NCBI RefSeq assembly: GCF_027172205.1
Contig: NC_070612.1
Location: forward strand, 29,599,183-29,663,182
Direction: 5' to 3'
DNA length: 64,000 nucleotides
Source: Podarcis raffonei
Lineage: Eukaryota > Chordata > Lepidosauria > Squamata > Lacertidae
Below the pieces are notes generated by a model. That model had not been told where the DNA came from. It worked only from the letters and a program-made list of their open reading frames with translations, and did no database searches. The position numbers were made by a program, and so were the translations under genes. Positions within the stretch are counted from its first letter, which is position 1; every line of letters begins with the position of its first letter. Positions 60,801-64,000 of the stretch are shown piece after piece.

Positions 60801-63560
60801 TGGATGTGCTCCCTAAAAACAAACCATTCCATGATGTACCAACATTGCCACAGCAAGGCAAGTCTGAACACACGCAAACCTGGTCCAGTTGTAATGGATC
60901 TTGACAACCTTCCACACTAGGTTTACCAAAGTCACTCAAGATCAAGATCCACAATCCAAAACATTGTCCATTTTGTTTCCCTAACTGCCTTGTGTTTGTG
61001 GCTATATCTACTGTATCAGGAAGGGGAACTTCCTTGTTTGTGATACTTTAAACTATGTGTTGTAAACCAATAAAGTGTAATTTTTTAAATAATAAAAAAG
61101 AAAAGGTTTGAAAGCCACTGTTTTACTTCATCAGGATGATTATTTCCTTGTTTGTATAAACAGCAGTGTTTAGGGTACTAGTGTTTGCTCATTTTGTTGA
61201 AAAATTCACATGACACTGGCCATCATTCAACACAAGATTCATTGGCGTGCGTAGCCAATGAATCCAAGCACACCTATCTCTGTGCAAGTTCACACGACAA
61301 CCCTGTTCTTGTTTACATGACCATTATTTATCCTAGGGTGAAAGAGGCAACTAAAGAAACTTCGATCCTGTCAAAAGATACTGACTCATATCATTTCAGC
61401 TGATGCCCTTAGGTTATCCAAGTAGCAATTACGGTACTCTCCAACTACCCATTCAAAAGGAAAGAGAGCAAGTAAGGTTAACAAAATAGAACCTGGTGGT
61501 TGGTGGCTCACTGAAGAACAATGGATACCCCCGACACCAAATTTGTACAAGCTCTTTTTTCATTTTTGATGCTAGAAAATAAAAAATATTCTGTGCAACT
61601 CTACTGTTGAGAACAGATCCTCCAACTATTCATATTAGGTAAGAATAGCTCCACTCCCTCTTGCATCTGTTTTCATTTAGAAGGCGGTTCTCTCTCAACT
61701 TAAGGTTAGCTGATTATTTTTTCAAGGTTTTTTGTGTCATTCTGATTATGTCAAGGTTTTTTGTGTCATTCTTTTATTATCTATTAGATTTCTATCCTGC
61801 CCTTCCTTCCCAAAGAGCTTAGGACTCAGTGAATAGATGGAAGACAGGCATGAATCCTGTCCCTTTAAAAATTCTCCAGGCAAGAGAATTTGGAGCAGGT
61901 GCAAATTGTCATGGCAAAGTATTACAGGTGAGAGAGATGCTGTTACGGTGAGATTTCCCTTGCCTACATACACAAACACTCAAAGGTACAGGAGCTCCAC
62001 CCCTCTTGCATCTGTTTTCATTTAAAGGACGGTTCTCTCTCAACTTAAGGGTAGCCAATTTTTTTCCCTTATGTCAGGGTTTTTTGTGTCAGTCTTTTAT
62101 TATCAGATTTCTATCCTGGCCTTCCTCCCAAAAGATCTTAGGTCTGCAAACAACCAAGCAGCAGAACAACACATACGGTATATATAGTTGCTGTGGTGAA
62201 CAGCAGCATTTTCAAATTGCTCCTGAATGTTAGTAACAAAAGAGATGGATGGACACATCTCACCACGGAAGGTAAGACCCAGAGAGCCTTCCATCAGCTT
62301 CGGCTGGTTGCCCAGCTACGCTCCTATCTGGACAGGGATAGCTGTCCAACAGATAACTACTGTTGTCTGTGCTCTGGTAACCTCAAGGTTAGATTACTGC
62401 AATGCGTTATACGTAGGGCTGCCTTTGAAGACCCCCCAGAAACTTCAGCTAGTGCAGAATTCAGCGGCCACGTTGCTCACTGGAGCAAGATGGTTTGAGC
62501 ATATTACACTGATCCTGGTCTGTCTCTTTCCACATGAACCTACCCTGACCCCGAGATCATCTTCTGAGGCCCTTCTTTGTGTGCCTTCTCCTCGAGGCCC
62601 AGAGGGTGATAACACGATAACTGGCCGCCTCTGCAGTGGCTCCTCGTCTGTGGAATGCTCTCCCCAGGGAAGTTCGCCTGGTGCCTTCATAATACACCTT
62701 TAGGCACCAGGCAAAAACGTTCCCTTTTAAGCTTCGTTTGATTTGATTGACACCCTATGCCCTTTTAAAATGTTGGCGGGGGGGGGGGTTATTGGGTTGT
62801 TGTTTTTATTTTGATTATATATTTTGTGGTTTTATATTTTGATTCTGTTCCGTGAACTGCCTGAGACCTTCAGGTATAGGGTGGTATATGAATTCAATAA
62901 ATTCAATAATAATTTAAAAGCTACACATTTAAAGCACATCACACCTCCTAAAAGAGAAACAAGGGGTTGCTTAGGGTGCTGACATCTGCAGCTCTATGCA
63001 AGCTACAATTCCCATGATTTTTCTTTTTGTGGTGGTAGGAGGGAAGATGTATATGCTCTTAATTGGATGGCCTGCATCTACACATCGGGTCAACGCGTCC
63101 CCTGTCAGATTTTGCATGCCGCGGGAGAAAAACACAACAGCCCTTCCCGGAGAAAGACAAGAGAACAACTCGAGCGGGTGCAGCTTGCAAGAGCTGAGGT
63201 GGAGCAGGGCGGCTTGGGCTGGGGGTACGAGGAGGCAGCCCTGCCCGAGTTGAAACCGAAAGCTCTCGCAGCTCACCTCCGGAACGCATCTTGCAGCAAG
63301 GAGCAGCTCGGCCCCGCCGAGGAGCCCGGGCCGTGGACGATCTGGAACCGCTTGGGCGCCAGCTGCAGCCGGGCTGCGGAGACGCGGAGCGAGCGGGGCA
63401 GCGGCCAGAGGGAGACGGAGGAGGAAGCCGCGCTCGGCGGCCTCGCCGCCTCCGGGCCCCAAAGCAGCTCCTCGGCTTCGGGCGGCCCCTGCGGCTGGTG
63501 CGCGAACGAGGCGGCAGCCAGCGCCGCCGAGACCCACAGCACCACCGCCAGCAGCTCCAT
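43684..63560 (-). CDS. HEXB: HEXB, beta-hexosaminidase subunit beta (555 aa, complete)
   Basis: Fourteen minus-strand coding exons: 63560-63277, 59244-59093, 55815-55750, 53755-53709, 53111-53001, 51792-51691, 50401-50272, 49273-49093, 46949-46863, 46616-46544, 45566-45392, 44834-44744, 43977-43873, 43747-43684 (stop TAG). They sum to 1668 nt; human has 14 exons and 556 aa. A signal peptide is seen at residues 1 to about 20 ([20 protein letters not shown]). The GH20 catalytic pair is Asp351-Glu352 in HLGGDEV, equivalent to human Asp354-Glu355. The subunit is beta, not alpha: the pocket reads [12 protein letters not shown], where alpha has Asn-Arg. The cysteines in GPSC, SEC, TPC, FSC, GEAC, HRC and GYC are kept. 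Sequons NES, NTT and NLT are kept and NVT is new; the human-type sites near PNST and PNIS are absent. The enzyme removes terminal N-acetylhexosamines in lysosomes as a beta-beta or alpha-beta dimer. Confidence 0.98.
43790..43795 (+). promoter_or_regulatory. Candidate GFM2 poly(A) signal AATAAA
   Basis: This is the first AATAAA I find after the GFM2 stop on the + strand. If used, the GFM2 3' UTR would be about 1.4 kb, would include the whole foldback element, and would overlap HEXB exon 14 in antisense. A non-canonical earlier signal is possible. Confidence 0.35.
44100..44112. repeat. Short G run beside a (TTAAA)-rich patch
   Basis: A G9 run after 'cttaaa' in HEXB intron 13. Minor low-complexity DNA. 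Confidence 0.6.
45820..45869. mobile_element. Solo right end of a Tigger/pogo-like MITE
   Basis: The sequence 'caacctgaagctactttaac', then 'ctgaggtatgactg' followed by TA, matches the right terminus of the CAGTGGTACC family. I could not find its left end, so it is a fragment or is badly diverged. It lies in HEXB intron 10, 250 bp upstream (in HEXB sense) of exon 11. Confidence 0.5.
47185..47690 (-). mobile_element. L2-type LINE, antisense 3' part
   Basis: It begins 'ttgttagttgctttatctta', then 'cagggcaacccaaagcaact', the reverse of an L2-type tail. It continues with 'gagcattccacaaacaggg' and 'gagacggaccttgaggtatt', which recur in squamate antisense LINE copies. It is diverged and lies in HEXB intron 8. 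Confidence 0.5.
48580..48839. mobile_element. Tigger/pogo-like MITE, CAGTGGTACC subfamily, copy 4
   Basis: The left end is TAGTCATACCTCGGGTTACA after TA (48578-48579). The right end is AACCCGAGCGTCCACTG before TA (48840-48841). It has a diverged interior with 'acttccgggttttggcgg' and repeated 'catgtgcagaagcgc' type words, so it is a distinct, CpG-rich variant. It lies in HEXB intron 8, about 250 bp downstream of exon 8 in transcription order. Confidence 0.75.
50931..50962. repeat. (GT)n(AT)n microsatellite
   Basis: Five GT units run into about eleven AT units, followed by a tandem 'aagcttgctccag' duplicated at 50961-50989. It lies in HEXB intron 6. Confidence 0.85.
54030..55178 (+). mobile_element. 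CR1 LINE, 5'-truncated, with long open reverse-transcriptase frame
   Basis: The open frame 54064-55101 is 345 codons from its first Met, and the homology begins slightly upstream ([12 protein letters not shown], beginning near 54035). Seen in order: [29 protein letters not shown], the catalytic FADD box at about residues 79-82, [44 protein letters not shown] and [16 protein letters not shown]. The 3' UTR ends 'gatggcccttgtggtctctt', then the CR1 hallmark repeat 'attctatgattcta'. The frame is uninterrupted over the whole retained ORF2 part, so the copy is young. It lacks the endonuclease and N-terminal RT. It is in HEXB intron 3, antisense to the gene. No clear target duplication is seen, as usual for CR1. 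Confidence 0.95.
56990..57105 (-). mobile_element. MIR/CORE-like SINE relic, antisense
   Basis: The sequence 'gtggggatttgaacccttgt', then 'ctcccaggtcctagtccgac' and 'cctctaaccacgacacgac', read in reverse, resembles the tRNA-like head of MIR-type SINEs with a B-box-like ggttcaaatcc. Just left, at 56920-56990, lies an antisense L2-type tail ('actctgggcggcttccgac'). It is old and diverged. It lies in HEXB intron 2. Confidence 0.4.
57335..57841 (+). mobile_element. L2-type LINE 3' end with (ATT)n tail
   Basis: The sense strand encodes a relic reading [18 protein letters not shown] and [19 protein letters not shown], then [19 protein letters not shown], the standard L2 C-terminus. The 3' UTR 'ttagccgccctgagcccgg', then 'gagggcagggtataaataaa', precedes about 18 ATT units at 57788-57841. 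Past the ATT run, at 57842, a fragment of the 'ggggctacattccagg' Tigger-like family follows. Confidence 0.75.
60149..60399. mobile_element. Tigger/pogo-like MITE, CAGTGGTACC subfamily, copy 5
   Basis: The ends CAGTGGTACCTTGGGTTACA and ...TGAGGTACCACTG are flanked by TA (60147-60148, 60400-60401). A run of seven CAG/CAGGAG-like triplets lies at 60280-60302. It has the same orientation as copy 1. It lies in HEXB intron 1. This is one of the better preserved copies. Confidence 0.85.
61648..61822. repeat. Direct duplication in HEXB intron 1, copy 1
   Basis: The segment 'ctccactccctcttgcatct', then 'gttctctctcaacttaagg', 'ttttttgtgtcattc', 'tttctatcctgcccttcc' and 'gagcttagga' recurs at 61992-62142. 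Inside this copy a 22-bp word beginning tcaaggttttttgtgtca is itself doubled (61722-61743 and 61751-61772). The right part resembles an L2-type antisense tail. Confidence 0.75.
61992..62142. repeat. Direct duplication in HEXB intron 1, copy 2
   Basis: A second copy of the 61648 segment with 'ctccacccctcttgcatctg', 'gttctctctcaacttaaggg', 'ggttttttgtgtcagtc' and 'tctatcctggccttcc'. It has a single version of the inner word. The two copies start about 345 bp apart. Divergence is modest. Confidence 0.75.
62220..62910 (+). mobile_element. L2-type LINE 3' end, sense
   Basis: The open frame 62227-62703 holds a relic with [33 protein letters not shown] and [16 protein letters not shown], diagnostic of the C-terminal part of L2-type reverse transcriptases. 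The 3' UTR ends 'ctgagaccttcaggtatagg', then 'gtggtatatgaattcaataa'. It lies in HEXB intron 1, antisense to HEXB. The protein relic is interrupted relative to a full element. Confidence 0.7.
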
Positions 63561-64000
63561 GGCTCCTCTGGCTGCCGGCAGCCGAGGAGCGTCGAGGTCT
63601 CCCAGCCGCCGCAGTCACCTGACGGACAGGGGGCCGGGCTCTCCCCGGCAACGCCCAGCGCCGAAGCCTTACTCATCCTGCTTGCACGCCCCGAGGAGGA
63701 AGTGTCCTCGCCCCCAAGAGTTGCTCCTCCAGAGGAAGAGGCAGGCAGAATTTGAACTCAGAGCCCGGGCAGCGCCTCATGTGCTCAGGGAGAGCCCCCC
63801 CCCCGGCCGTCTCCCGGCCACCCTACTTCCCAGGCCAAGGAAAGGCGAACGCTCGAGAAGGGCGGATTACAAAACAATGGCCGCTCTGTTCTCTCCCACC
63901 CGCGCCGCTCCACCACTGAGGCGTGGAGACGAGGCTTGCCCGGAGACAACCCAAAGGCGTTTTGAACCCGAAGGCAACCCCCCCTCCAAATAATATCATC
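63000..64000 (-). promoter_or_regulatory. HEXB CpG-island promoter and first exon region
   Basis: A strong CG enrichment from about 63.1 kb to the window edge covers HEXB exon 1 (63560-63277). Upstream of the start codon (63561-64000) there is no other gene. GC boxes and a ggcggccc-rich stretch are seen but no convincing TATA box. An 'aacaatggccgct' word at 63875 resembles a YY1-type motif. The 5' UTR start cannot be fixed from sequence. Confidence 0.7.

Noticed and set aside
62971-63676. Two minus-strand frames of 226 and 205 codons overlapping HEXB exon 1
   Set aside because: They are out-of-frame shadows of HEXB exon 1 (63277-63560). The real frame has the signal peptide and continues across 13 further exons.
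63067-63993. Long + strand open frame of 308 codons at the right edge
   Set aside because: It is antisense to HEXB exon 1 and its CpG island. The composition is GC-rich and low in stop codons by chance, and the translation has no recognisable domain.
1-64000. Retroviral, LTR, Polinton or other capsid-bearing element
   Set aside because: I looked for paired long terminal repeats and for gag, protease, integrase, envelope or capsid-like stretches and recognised none.

Overview
This is a nuclear window from a vertebrate, almost certainly a squamate reptile and probably a lizard. Four multi-exon protein genes with GT-AG introns can be read by splicing. The intervening DNA holds a squamate repeat mix: tRNA-derived Sauria-type SINEs, a Bov-B LINE 3' end, CR1 and L2-type LINEs, and many short inverted-repeat DNA transposons. 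A lacertid is only a guess from the look of the repeats.

Gene order is FAM169A (+, 5' part outside the window), NSA2 (-), GFM2 (+), HEXB (-). This is the same neighbourhood and the same relative orientations known from human chromosome 5. FAM169A exons run from 1252 to the stop at 13564, followed by a likely long 3' UTR to about 16.6 kb. NSA2 has six coding segments between 24409 and 19487 and encodes 260 aa. NSA2 and GFM2 are head to head across a CpG-rich promoter (about 24.3-24.9 kb) with ETS-type motifs. GFM2 has 20 coding exons from 25129 to 42358 (777 aa by my splicing). HEXB has 14 coding exons from 63560 down to 43684 (555 aa), and its CpG-island promoter lies at the right edge. GFM2 and HEXB are tail to tail with only 1.3 kb between stop codons. 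That gap is more than half filled by a 704-bp foldback DNA element.

Functionally the genes are ordinary housekeeping genes. NSA2 acts in 60S ribosome assembly, GFM2 in mitochondrial ribosome recycling, HEXB in lysosomal glycan and ganglioside breakdown. FAM169A is a lamin-associated protein of poorly known function. All four frames read through without a break at every exon junction I placed.

The interesting material is in introns and gaps: families of palindromic TA-flanked elements, hAT-type elements with 8-bp duplications, a near-perfect 80-bp-arm palindrome in FAM169A, a decayed tandem array in two FAM169A clusters, a direct duplication in HEXB intron 1, a CR1 copy with a long open reverse-transcriptase frame, and nested L2/mobile-element insertions. 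I recognised no retrovirus-like or capsid-bearing element, no CRISPR array and no new enzyme system.
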